From: Hydractinia symbiolongicarpus
Taxonomy: Eukaryota > Cnidaria > Hydrozoa > Anthoathecata > Hydractiniidae
Assembly: GCF_029227915.1 (NCBI RefSeq)
Contig: NC_079879.1
Coordinates: 33,918,501-33,982,500 of the forward strand
Direction: 5' to 3'
DNA length: 64,000 nt
Each line of letters opens with the position of its first letter. Positions within the stretch are counted from its first letter, which is position 1. Positions 1 to 27,100 of this stretch are shown one piece after another. The position numbers and the translations under genes were made by a program. Below the pieces are notes generated by a model that was not told where the DNA came from, made no database searches, and saw nothing but the letters and a program-made list of their open reading frames with translations.

Positions 1-3000
1 CGCACTTTTTAGTATGAACGGTTGGCTTGCTCAAAAAAAAGAGGAATAAACATGTTTTAAAATAAGAACGCATGGTCATTTCTTGTTCCTCTAAAAACGA
101 TCCATTCAGTGCGCTGATTTATTGAATTTTAGTGTGGTTTCAGCAATCTAGAGGATCAAATTTTTAAAAATTTCGCACTAAGTTTCGAAACCCTCCCCTT
201 TATCTCTCAAGCAAATTTTCACCTTCACCTTACTACACACATGTTATTCTTTTACAGTTGCAACCATGGTTGGATGATTTCTACAAGTCGTTTGACGAAT
301 AAAAGCAAAGAAGATATTGGGATCAAGCTGGATAAATCTTACATTTTCGAACTGCAGTTTATCAATAATAATCTCATGACGCAGAAATTTTTTAAAATAT
401 ACTTCACCTCGTTCTCAGCGTTTATTTTTTTATATATATCGTCGCGGTATAAAAAAGAGACAACAGGCGCTGGGAACGAGGTTGTAATACCCTCACTTTT
501 TTTCAATGATAGTGCAATCTCGATTGGGGTATTAATTTTGTTAATATAACCCACTTTATCCCTAGAAGCTTCTGTTTTTGGCGCTGATTGTATCTCAAAT
601 AGCGGATAAAAGCCCTAGGAATTCATGTACACAGCATTTTACTAAGAACAAGTCTATTTCGTTGCTCCTTATTACACTCCTTTTGAGAGAGGCTGTTTAC
701 ATGAGAGGTAGCACGATTGCCGGAATGGTTGTGTCCTTCTTTTATTGGAAAAACGTTCGCCAGATGTTTTTTCTTTCAATTGAAATATGCAAAAATTCAT
801 CTTGTTCGGGACGGCGAGGGACAAAATAGTCCCAGGACAAAAATTTACTATACAAGCACAAAGCGATTTTTTGTATATAATTACTGATGTGAGCGGGATT
901 CCGGCTAACGTCCTGTTAGACTCCTCTTATGTAATATGATATATCCTTGGTTTTTTTTTGTAGCATCTATTTCTATGCTCGTGGAAATTTCGAGCCTTTT
1001 TTTTTCTTTTTCTTCTAAAAGATAAACAAGAAGCCCTGGGGGCTCTAAGAATTTCCGCTCGCTACCAAAACATTTGATGACAACCTGCTAATTCGTTGTG
1101 TTATCGTGCCAAATATTCAAAGAGGTTTGGTGCATGAAGCTCTGAAGATAAAGCACACAAGTGACATATCTTACAACAAACGCAAACAAAACGAAACGTG
1201 TCATAATAAACTCACATTTTGAAAGAAATGGCTAACAAAAAATACACCCTATCATTCTTGGCTGAAAGTCTTGCGATTGAAACGTTTATGGTCTTAAACG
1301 GCATTTAGTTGACAAAAAATCAAAATTTTGATGTGACCATTATGTTCAACATACTTTTTTTGTTAACTTTGCCGATTTTTGTTGAAAGTGAAGTAGTTTT
1401 AATTTTTGGACCAATTTTGGCCTAAAATGACATTAAGATGACTTCCCAGTACTTAGGCAGCTTGGGTACGAAGTTTAAATCTGTGACGTTGCAATTGACC
1501 ATTTGGGACAGGGTTAGTTAGTCAGTTATACCAATACTATTCTCCTCTCAGAGAAACGTGAAATCCCAGGGACGATTTTTTTCTAAAAAAATGCTCCGAA
1601 AGAAAAAAACGACGGTTTTAAAGAATTTCCTACGCCTTCGGGCGCGGAAATTCAATGATCGGAGTTAGAATAGAATAAAAAACTCAATATTTACAAATCG
1701 GCAAAGTTTGACAATTTTTGTTACTTTTTTTTTGTTCCACAAATTTACTTGCTTAACGGGTTAAAAGTGAATACATTGAAAGCAAGCAAGTTAGTGACGT
1801 CATACATGGCTAATTTGATTAAAATTTAAAGTTGCACAGAGCCAATTAAAATTTCTCTCAAAGACAATACATTTCCAGCTACCGGTTATATGGTAGTGAG
1901 CTGGTTGGTCTGTGCACGCTTCTTTTAGGAGAATGTTCTCACCAGGCTGGTGATTTTTCTAAACCTATTGTTTTTAACCCGAACTCCCAGCCTAATATTG
2001 TTATAAAAAAGCGCGCAATGCGTTTTTCATAACATAGATGCTTCAGCACGCCGATATTGTCTCCACTATTATCTATTATTTTGCTGAGTTAGTCAGAAAG
2101 AGAAAACGAGCTGAAGATGTCTGTACGACTGCCTCCTGAGACATGCTTTTTATGATGAAGATATAATCAATTTTTTTATGAAAGTCGTTTTATTTTGCAT
2201 TGTTTAATTTTATTGTCCTCAGCCCGCCTCTACTAAATTTAATTTTTGCTTATCAATTCAATTACCTTATGCAGTGTAGTGTAATTTAGGAACATGTGTC
2301 TTGCAAGAAAATACAACGCACGCCAAATTCCATCTTCAAGTTTCATCCATCAACACCCACCCTCTTAATTTTACCGTCAATGTCTTAACAGCGGTCAGTG
2401 CTTATCCAAGGTCAGTTATTAGATTTTATTAAAGTCACCAAGCAGCATAATAGAAGTTCTTATTCTATTAATTACACATGCAAGTAAATCTATTTGTGCT
2501 TCTTGTTGCAAACGATTGATCGCACGAACCATTGTAAGGTCTTTTGTGAAGAATTGTTTTTTAACGAGTATAGTAATTATTGACATATGAGGTAGCCTTT
2601 AATTGAACTTGCTCATATCATCGAGACTGACCATTAGTTATTTATTTTCACCAATTGAACTTTCCAGGAATTTTCGTGCAGACAAATTTTTAAATAAAAT
2701 TCGCGAAAATTAATCAACTTAATGTATACACCATTTTCACGTCAGGATCACTCTGAAATGAATCTCTGAAGGATATTAACAAATGACTACCTAGTTGTTA
2801 AAAAAATATTTTGCTGGATACGATGACGTGGTAGCATAATTGATATTCTCAGTTTTGTCTATGAACTGTATATATGGTGCGAAGTTTAATTTATGATAAA
2901 AGCAGAAACACGCGATATAAAAATTATTTAAGTTATATGGTTTTTTCCCCGCCCATGTTTCGTTCCGTTTTATGTCCTCACGACTTCATTTGATAATTAC

Positions 3001-4951
3001 CCAAACATAAAAATGCAAAGAAACTTTTTAAGCTCGACATTCGTTCAGTTAGCTCGTTGGCACAAACTATCAACAACTTGGTCAATTATTACCAAACGTA
3101 TTTCCCGTGTAAAAATAAATGATGTAGCTAATTACATCGTGAAGTTACAGCGAAACTGCATCAAAAGTATGGAAATCTTTGACTCTTCGAGTCTACAAAC
3201 TGAAAATCATTTGTGTTTATATTCACAGCAACTTTAGGTATTCATGTTTTTTTAATCACAAGAAAAGTAAAGGAACTGAGAAATAACCACATTCTATATT
3301 ATGTGAATAATAGTAGAAGATATTATTTTATTTCATAATAATGTACATTTTGAAAAAATATATATAAATGAGCATGATTTGACATGCAGATAATGTTTAT
3401 GTCATGCCTCTTTCCCAAAGCTCTTTGTAAGAGTTCCTACAACATTTTCTTTAAAGCTATATTAGAAGCAGTTATTAGAGAAGATGAATTTCACTGCGAA
3501 GCCTCAAATATAAAAAGCAATCAAAATTAAAAAAAAAAATTGTTTCTATATCATCAAGGCTTTCTAAAATTTTTTAGTACTAGCCCTTAAAACCATGTAC
3601 AAAAAAAAATTGTGCGTCACAAAAATTAAAAAGAAAACAAAAACAATAACTTCAAAAATATTTACATATATTTGAGTATTCTAAGAAAAAATATAGAATA
3701 CAGGTCCCAAGAAAATACTTAAAACATTAAAGAAAATATAGTATGCTATATTGACATAAAGATAAACACAAAGATGCAAAACATGCTTGTAAGGACATGA
3801 AAAATGAGTGTAAACCAACAATTCAAAATAAGGACCATGAGAAAGGTGGCCACAGATTTAAAATTTATAATTTTAGAAGATTTTAGGAGAAAACTCTAAG
3901 AAACATATAAAAACTATTTGATATTTTAGGAGAATTTGCCAAAATGTAAGGACCAAATTGAAGTGTATACTAATAATCAAGTTTTTTATATTTTTGAATC
4001 CCTGTTGAGTTTAAATGCTGTTAATTTCAAATTGCAGTAACTATGTAAATATAATTCATCAGTCCTGTTGCGAAATAAACATGCTCATTTTTTTCGCCAC
4101 ATGAAATGGAATAACAAAAATTACTTATAAAAAAAAAAAATGTCCCTTGAGGTGTGGCCACCTTGAGGTGTGGCCATCTTGATAAGGTCTTGCAATTGAT
4201 GATGATAATGTTGATTTTTTCAGATGCCTTGAAACAGCTTCTCTCTAAATAGTTTCCATAATGTAAGCCTACGTTGTATAAAATTGAATTATTAAATTTT
4301 GTTATACACAAGCTCTGGGTTGCTATTTATTAGAATTAAACTTGAAAAAAAATAATGCATGTAAAATTTCGACCTTTGTACCAAAAAATAACATTATATA
4401 AATTATTATATCTTACAAATTATAAGGTCTATGACACAAGTAAATATATATAAAACAAAAACATAATAAAGCCAACCAGTGTTAACAAATAGCATATGTT
4501 TTTTTCCAAAAATTTATATATGTATACACAAACACTTTTTGTCCTCAGTTTTGTTATAGATATATTATATTGTTTTAAATAAGAAAAAAAAGATGTTGAA
4601 GCATCAATTTTATCACTTTAGAACAGCCTATATACATAAATGATCTGTTATGGTCAATGTACCATTTCCTTTTAATTTACCATGCTAATTGTACCAAAGT
4701 GTGACTTAGACAGCCCGGTTTTTATTAAAAACTTCATGACACAACACATTTAATTAAAAAATCTCCAAAGCTCTATGTGTGCTATTAGCAGATGAAAACA
4801 AGGTTCTTCATGACAGGTGGTACCACCTTTCTTATTTAGCCATCCCTTTAGAAGTAAAAGTATATATGATGATAAACAATTCAAATATTATTACAATTTA
4901 TTTGTTTATTCACCTGTCTTGTTGAAACTCTGAACACATAAAGATACAAAT
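1..4951. other. Intergenic region, no gene recognised
   Basis: About 5 kb of AT-rich DNA left of the SH2-C1 gene. The open frames here (for example 241-549, 578-829 and 3013-3237) are short, low in complexity and match no family I recognise. One interspersed repeat copy lies at 1025-1659. The part next to 4951 is probably the 3' UTR and downstream flank of the minus-strand SH2-C1 gene: a possible poly(A) signal (AATAAA on the minus strand) lies at 4905-4910, about 40 bp beyond its stop. A gene with very small exons could have been missed. Confidence 0.5.
1025..1659 (+). repeat. Interspersed repeat family A, copy 1 (short form)
   Basis: It begins with AACAAGAAGCCCTGGG and ends with a hairpin at 1623-1653, where GAATTTCC pairs with GGAAATTC and CGCC pairs with GGCG around a TTCG loop. 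Copy 2 at 19405-20343 has the same left end, the same right-end hairpin and closely similar interior. This copy holds a single internal unit (about 1308-1438), while copy 2 holds four. The two ends share GAATTTCCGC in inverted orientation. No coding capacity is seen, so it looks like a non-autonomous element; the superfamily is unknown. Confidence 0.75.
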
Positions 4952-6328
4952 TTATTTATCAAATATTTTTACAAGAATTGATTTCGGATAAATATCTTTT
5001 TTATCTTTTATTTTCCAATTCTCTGGAACAAGTGGTGCGCCACATTCATGAACATTGTCAGTATTTGGAAGTACAATAATTTTATAACTTCCTGGTCTAA
5101 CGTAACATTCTAAAACTGTTTGTGCAAAAAGTTCTGTAGCAGTGCTAGGGTCTGTAAATTTGTAAGACCAGTTTTCATTTTTCATATCTTGCACGGTGTA
5201 TGCAAGTGATGGTGCCACAACTAAATCAAAATCTTGCTCACTTTCAAGAGGCACAAAGCATTTCTTTAACATGTCTATTATAATGTGAGGTTTAATTGCA
5301 AAATACACCACGTCCCAATCCTTAATCTTCCGTTTTAGTGTGTCTTGCTGCTGAGAAAATTGAAACCTTGTCCATTGTTTTAAACTGTTACATGTAACCA
5401 TTGCACCTTGTTCGTTCATATTAATGCATTGGTCACAAAAACATCTTGTTAACGTATTTTTCATATCAACATATGTATCTCTTATGTTAAAAGCTGACAA
5501 AAATTTGGAACATTGCCTAAAATACGCACATTGTGCTTCAAATTGACTAACTTGCTTTATGATTGCGTAAGAGGAGCTAGGGCTTTCACTACCAGTATTT
5601 CCTTGATCAGATTTTAAACTACGCTTTTTTGAAAATCTTGTACCCTCTTTAGAAAAAGAGATCTTAGGACCCATTATTACTTTTGAGCAAGGTAATGGGG
5701 CTAGATCTTTGCAGTTCTTGTGAACATTTATTCCACAATCTTCACATTTGTATCCTTGATTAAATAAACCCCATAAAAATTGTCCACATTCATCACACCA
5801 TTTTGGATGTTTGTAATTATGACTTTTAAACAAATGTGGCTTGCTATATTTTTCTTTCTTACTAAAATTTCCATTTGATTGACTACGCTTAATATCTTGA
5901 AAAAGACCTAACACATCCGTCATTAGTTCTAATACTGATTTGAAGTCTTTTTCACTGGAATCTGTTTTAAAAGTATTACTTATTGGATTGTATATAAGTT
6001 TAACATGTCGAATTTCTCCATCATGGTTAAACGCCAATGTATACTCATGTAAACCAGTAGTAGAAAAACTCTCTCTTACAATGTATCTGCCAGATTTACC
6101 TTCTAAAAGTCTCTTTTCTTCTTCCTTGGATATACGACCATGATATTCCTCTCCAAGATATTCTGGTTTACCAGGTGGAGAAATAGTACAAGCAACTTTT
6201 ATTGGTTCCGGGATGGCACTCTCTATCAATCTTTTTAGCATCTTACTTTGCCAATCAGTTTTTTCGCTATCTGGCGAATCATCAATAAGAGAATTGCCAT
6301 TTAACTTACTTTCCTTTTTTGAAGACAT
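4952..6328 (-). CDS. SH2-C1 adaptor with NEURL4-like C-terminal domain
   Basis: Intronless 458-residue protein. An SH2 domain spans about residues 62-143, with the phosphotyrosine-binding Arg in YIVRES (R85) and the later RHVKL strand. A C1 zinc finger follows at 165-214, with all eight ligands in exact spacing (H165, C178, C181, C195, C198, H203, C206, C214). SH2 followed by C1 is the chimaerin arrangement, and the SH2 opening EYHGRIS is chimaerin-like, but there is no RhoGAP domain. Instead residues 270-425 carry CFCDQC, WDVVYFAIKP, VAPSLAYT and YVRPGSYK. These resemble the C-terminal domain of NEURL4-like invertebrate proteins, which looks distantly related to an ADP-ribosyltransferase fold. 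The HGT-type motif expected there is replaced by FAI, so catalysis is doubtful. Likely a cytoplasmic phosphotyrosine and diacylglycerol-responsive adaptor (inference). The lack of introns among intron-rich neighbours would fit a retrocopy origin. It is divergent from SMC3, 678 bp away. Confidence 0.85.
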   Translation of the reverse strand: MSSKKESKLNGNSLIDDSPDSEKTDWQSKMLKRLIESAIPEPIKVACTISPPGKPEYLGEEYHGRISKEEEKRLLEGKSGRYIVRESFSTTGLHEYTLAFNHDGEIRHVKLIYNPISNTFKTDSSEKDFKSVLELMTDVLGLFQDIKRSQSNGNFSKKEKYSKPHLFKSHNYKHPKWCDECGQFLWGLFNQGYKCEDCGINVHKNCKDLAPLPCSKVIMGPKISFSKEGTRFSKKRSLKSDQGNTGSESPSSSYAIIKQVSQFEAQCAYFRQCSKFLSAFNIRDTYVDMKNTLTRCFCDQCINMNEQGAMVTCNSLKQWTRFQFSQQQDTLKRKIKDWDVVYFAIKPHIIIDMLKKCFVPLESEQDFDLVVAPSLAYTVQDMKNENWSYKFTDPSTATELFAQTVLECYVRPGSYKIIVLPNTDNVHECGAPLVPENWKIKDKKDIYPKSILVKIFDK

Positions 6329-7006
6329 CTTTTCTTTCTTGGTTTGGCAATGAAAAGTTTTGCCAGCGTAAAAGCCTGGAGACAGCAGGGTTAAAACTTT
6401 TCTTCAAAATCGCAGGTCAAACGGTATGTAGTTAACCACAGGCAAAAATCAAGTCGCTACGCTACCATCATATTTTTCTCTTTCTATGTACTGTCCTTTT
6501 CGTGTCGACCTTTATCTGCCGCAAAAAAAATAGAATAACAAACGACAATCCGGGGGTTAAAGAGTACAAAGTTCATAAGGGAAGAATCAGAGATAGTTTC
6601 GGTAAAAAAGCAATATTCTTCCAAGATAAAAGCCATAACCTTAATTTATAATTGTTTAAGAAGAGGAAATAATTATTGTCGCAAATAAATGCAACAATAA
6701 ATCAACAGGAATAAAACACTGTGTTCATGAACTAAAAAAATAGAGGTCCCGCATCATTGGCACAAAAAAACCCTTTCCCGCCACAGAAGCCTACGGAAAT
6801 TTATAATGGTCTTACTTACCATACAAAAATTTAAATGATAGTAAATGAGTATATTATAAGCTGTGTACCCAAAATAATTCGAAATTAATTTTACAAAAGT
6901 AGCAATGTGCAAAAATATAAACAAAGTATAGCTAAAGCTAGCTACCTGGATAGTAGCTAGCTAAATAAAGCGATAATAAAGGTGTCGTTATAGATAAATT
7001 ATCACC
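6329..7006. promoter_or_regulatory. Divergent promoter interval, SH2-C1 / SMC3
   Basis: This 678 bp interval separates the start codons of the minus-strand SH2-C1 gene and the plus-strand SMC3 gene, so it must hold both 5' UTRs and probably both promoters. No clear TATA box or initiator could be assigned. A TAGCTAGC-rich simple stretch lies near 6930-6966. The SMC3 start codon sits in a good context (ATCACCATG). Confidence 0.45.
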
Positions 7007-22644
<15,638 letters not shown>

Positions 22645-24149
22645 CTGCTGCTGTTACTGGAGGAGTAAACAGATGCTCCTCTCGACTTTTTGAAGTGTGT
22701 TGAAACATGACAAGATATTTACTTTCCATTTTAACACTATTTATAAAGTGTATATAATTTCGACGTTTTCAAAAACTTGTTTTAACCATAGATGTAAAAA
22801 AAAATGACTTTACATTTTGTTTCTCACCTGTTGTTTTTATTTTTACGTTGTTATTTTTACGCTGTGATGAAAGGAGAAAGATTGTTTTCTGCAGTTGATA
22901 GGTTAAAGTTGATTTTTGTGGTGAGCAGTAGCCTTCTCTTCTATTAGTAAACATGTTTCGAAATCGATTTTGCTAGCCAAATCGTTGAAGACGGTGAAAC
23001 ATCGGGGAACATCGGAAAATTAGGGATTTAGTCAGTATTTTAAATATTTCCGTTAATTGTTCGTTCCCAGAGCTTTATGTCTCACCTGCGCTGTGTCATG
23101 ACAGATTTTGTGAGGTCTGTCAAAGTGCAGCGACGATGATGACAAAAACTCTTGGAAGAAAATAATAAAGAACACGATTATCTCGCAAGAAATTGAAAGA
23201 ATGCTGCGGAAAGAATTACTCTAATATTTTTTATTATTGAAGATATTATTTCGGTTTGTCTGTTCAGTATTCATATTGCTGTGGAAAGGTTATCATTTCT
23301 TGAACATGATAGTTTAGTAGGCGACGTTTCGGGAGATCCTTCTCCCATCATCGGGATATTTTTTATATTCTAATATTTTTTCTTGTACAGTTTTTGTCAA
23401 CAATACTTTCTTTCGAATTCCAAAAAAGGTGATCGTAAAATTTAAAACTTTCTCAAAGCTTCAATAATACATCGCATTATTTCGTTTCAAAACTGAAAAA
23501 AAATATCTTTAAACATCGCCGTACTTGTTTGGTGAAATTCTTTCACAAAATAATTTAACCACAACGCGTAAAACTTTTAAGCTGTGACAACGAGTGGGTA
23601 GTAATCTTATCAGCCAACCTTGTTGCCAGGGCTTTTTTCTGACAATCTAAGAAAAAGAAAGAGAAACTCGTGGCTTCCTTTGTAAGGTGCAATGTTTTTA
23701 TTGCCAGGCAGGGCGACAAGTGCGATGTGTGAAAATTGGGGTACGTTTGGAGCAAAGGGATGAGTGACGACTGATCAACATCATTTTGATAGAAGACGGC
23801 GAAAATAACCTGGGGAGGAGGGTGCTTCCAAAAAATAGGTCAAAGCTCTTTGAAGAAGTCCAGGGACGAGAAATGTTGACCTAACCCTTCTCAAATGCGC
23901 ACTGTTTCCATCAGCAAAGGAATAGTTATTGAATTTTTATGATGTGAGCGACTAGATGAAAAACTTAACTTCGTTCCTAAGGGTTTCCGCATTTTGAGGC
24001 GTAGCGACCCCCTGGGGGCGACAGGGATGTGGCAAACTGAAAATGGTAGTCTGTAAGTAATCTGGGTCGAGTGTGCTTTGCCTTTTCTTAGCAACGAGGA
24101 TTGTTGACAAACCCCCTGAAAAGTGTGATCAAAACATTCGATTTTTAAA
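22645..24149. other. SMC3 3' flank / CIMIP2-like 5' flank
   Basis: About 1.5 kb between two same-strand genes. A poly(A) signal AATAAA at 23164-23169 may end SMC3 transcripts. A hammerhead-like repeat fragment lies at 23321-23355. The short minus-strand ORFs here match nothing recognised. The last few hundred bases should hold the promoter of the downstream gene. Confidence 0.5.
23321..23355 (-). ncRNA. Degenerate hammerhead-ribozyme-like motif
   Basis: On the minus strand CCGATGA (consensus CTGATGA) at 23354-23348 is followed by one extra T, then stem II GGGAG/CTCCC around an AAGGAT loop, then GAAA and ACGTC. The palindromic ACGT in GAAACGTC matches the minimal stem III of dimer-active hammerheads known in Penelope-like retroelements and some satellites. 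The core U4 is changed, an extra base precedes stem II, and I cannot form a convincing stem I, so it is probably a non-functional relic of a retroelement. Confidence 0.45.
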
Positions 24150-27100
24150 ATGGCGGCTATGACAGCTCAAAAGACCAACTTAAGAAAAAATGCAGATGTA
24201 TCTTTGACACCTAAAGATCTTATACATCCACACGAAGCCAGTAATCTACCAGGGTTTGTTTTTTATTTTGAAATTATAGGTTCTAAATTTAGGTGGTAGC
24301 TGAATATCTACTAGTTACTAGCCTTGGTACTGGAAAACACAATTTTAGAGTCAACACAACAAGAGATAGATAGATAGATAGATGTGCATATTTTACATGG
24401 CTAGCCTCACAAATATCGAGGGATATACCCTGTCTATTATTTCCAGGAGGGGCCATGGCTTAGATGGAGAGTCCTAGAGTATTTAATGCTCATTTTTGAG
24501 CAACGCAGACCCAATTAGGGCCCGCGCTCTACTAGACAACTCCCGGCAACATTCAACGGCCAACACAGTGTGCCATCTTCCCAATTTCCTCCACATGGCT
24601 TGGGTTAACCCGGGGCTACGGTAACATTCACTCGCCCATTTTGAATCGCTGTCAAGAGGAATCGAACCCCGGTCTCCCGCACAGAGTACGAGAGCTATAG
24701 CCACTAATCTACGGCGCCATACGTCATTTATTCTAGCTAGCTACAAAAATCTTATTGAGAATGGAAAAAAAATGTTATGAACTAGAAAAACTCTGACCAT
24801 GAGAAAAAGTTAAATCATTTTTTGTGTGAAATTTAGCCTACGCTGTCGTCAACAATGGCAGATTTGTCAAAAGTTTGCTAAATATAAGTATATATCTTTA
24901 ATGAAGTAACACAGCTCTGTTTACTTTTTGCCAGTTGTTTTTTTCGTGGTTAGGTCAACAAGCTTAAAAGCGCAATTCTGCATTTAGGAATAATTTGGTG
25001 AATTCAGGAAAGTGAAGAGGAAAGCCAGGGATGATTATATGTTTAAAATAGTGCTGCTGTCAATAACATACAAATATTCATACAGAGAAATAAAAATATT
25101 CATATTGCTTATAATAAGAACCTAGGCGGACTTCAAAAGTATCCTCAGTGTCCAGATCTCCAACCAACCTTCAATAAGTTTAAACCTTCAAGATTTAAAT
25201 AATCTGATTTGTCGGGATGGTAAATTTTGTCTAAATAATGTTCGTTTGTGGTGGCAACAACTAATTTTCATATTGCTAGCCCCTAGAATATAATGCTGTT
25301 GAAAAAGGAATCCTACTCTTTAGAGAATTTATGTGATTGTCCTGATTTTTTTAATTACAAAATTTTACCTATAAGTTGTTCCTACAGAGCCATAGCTATT
25401 CAAATTTTTTCAATGGCTTGGACTACTCTAGCATGTGTTGGTGATCTGTGTTTTATTTCAATGGCCTCACTCAATGCTTTAAAAATTGTAGTGCGACCGT
25501 AATTTAGCAAGAAATATAAAAAAATCAGACTGACTTAGATTTTGAATAGTTTGTGATGTCCACCTTAACAGGCATTACGCCCCATCTAATTTTGCAGAAA
25601 TCTTGCACTCGACAAAGTACTCATTACCTCCCATACATTCACCAACTATAACAGATAAACTTCATTTTATCTAAGGTATTGGTATTGTCAATAAATAATA
25701 CAATTCCTTAACCTCTCAGACAGAACAACCTAAAATAATATCCAAGCCTACCTAAATAAATATCCATCTATACCCATCATGTGTAAACAACATTTCTCTT
25801 CTTGTGTGAACAAGCTTATTTATATAACATACATTGATTTTTTGTATGAATTTGTTCAGTAAATTTGATGATTAGTTATTTTGCTAGTTATTATTATTTT
25901 TTGTGTTCCTGTACGCAAGAAAAGTTAAGATGATTCAAGTCAGAAAGGAAAATTTTATTAAACAATCAGATCGTAGAAATCACAATATATTCTGATCCGA
26001 TTCACTTCAATCTTCAGTGGAAATCCACTTAAAGTTTTTGCTACCTCCTGCAGACAGATATTAGTGTCCATGTGGAGAAATTTTAAAGCAGAAAAATATA
26101 AAGAAAGCAGGTTTTAGCAAATTTTTGTTGTTTGAAATACAGAATATGGTAATTTTCTGCGTTTTGTTTAAATCTTAATTTAAATAGCTCTAAAGCCATA
26201 GTTCTGAAACTAATACAGAGCGTGAGATCTTTTGGAGTGGACAAATAAATTAACAACTCTCTCTGACTTATTGAACAGGGTAGAAATTTTCTTAAAATTT
26301 CTCTAAAATCTTGTTCTGTGCTTGGATAGAAATAACAAATTTTGGTTTGGTGGTGTTTTAAGGAAACGTTTACCAGATGTTTCTCATTCCAAGTTCATAG
26401 CGGGACTTTTAAACATTGCCACTCATCAATTTTTTGTTTCTTTGTTTAGATATAGTGGTTATACCCCACAGTTAAAATTCAATTGTGGACACACTTATGG
26501 TTATCACACTGACAAACTTTCTAACGTAAGTTAATTCTATTTTTATTCCTTATATTTCCACATTTTTGTATACAGACTTTTCCTTTTTATGTTCAGATAT
26601 AAGTTTCAAATAACAATTTTTTTTGCCATCATTTTCCTTTTCGATTTTGCGATAAAAAAAAGCGTGTAGCACAAAATTACGGCTATTCATCAAATATGCA
26701 ATTCGTTCTTCATCCACATCAACCAGATTCATCAGAAAAATCGTCATCTCTGTCATTGACGTAAGAATTCTCAGGACCTAGGTAGGAAATCACTTAGTCT
26801 TTACTTCAACAGTTGGCACAATGTCAGCGAAAGAAAATTTTTTTTTTATTAAGATGTAAATAAATAAAATGGTGAAAAATTGGTGAATTTACGCAAAAAC
26901 ACAATGACTAAAAATAACGTTTCGAAAAATTGAATTTCGCCAATGACGACAGTGGTAGTTCAAGTATTTCGTGAAAAGCACAAAAAAAATTTAGAAATTT
27001 AATTCTTGCGAAAATTTATTCCATTAAGAGACGCAAATTCCTTCATTCCTTATTTTTCTCGTAAAACGCACGCTGCGAAACTAGTGCAATGTGCGTAAAA

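Noticed and set aside
241-829. Short ORFs near the left edge as genes
   Set aside because: No domain, composition or splice context supports them; AT-rich DNA of this length yields such ORFs by chance.
24640-24720. A functional tRNA gene on the minus strand
   Set aside because: The A and B boxes are present, but the sequence does not fold as a full cloverleaf and continues into a repeated body with a CTAT tail, so it is a SINE head.
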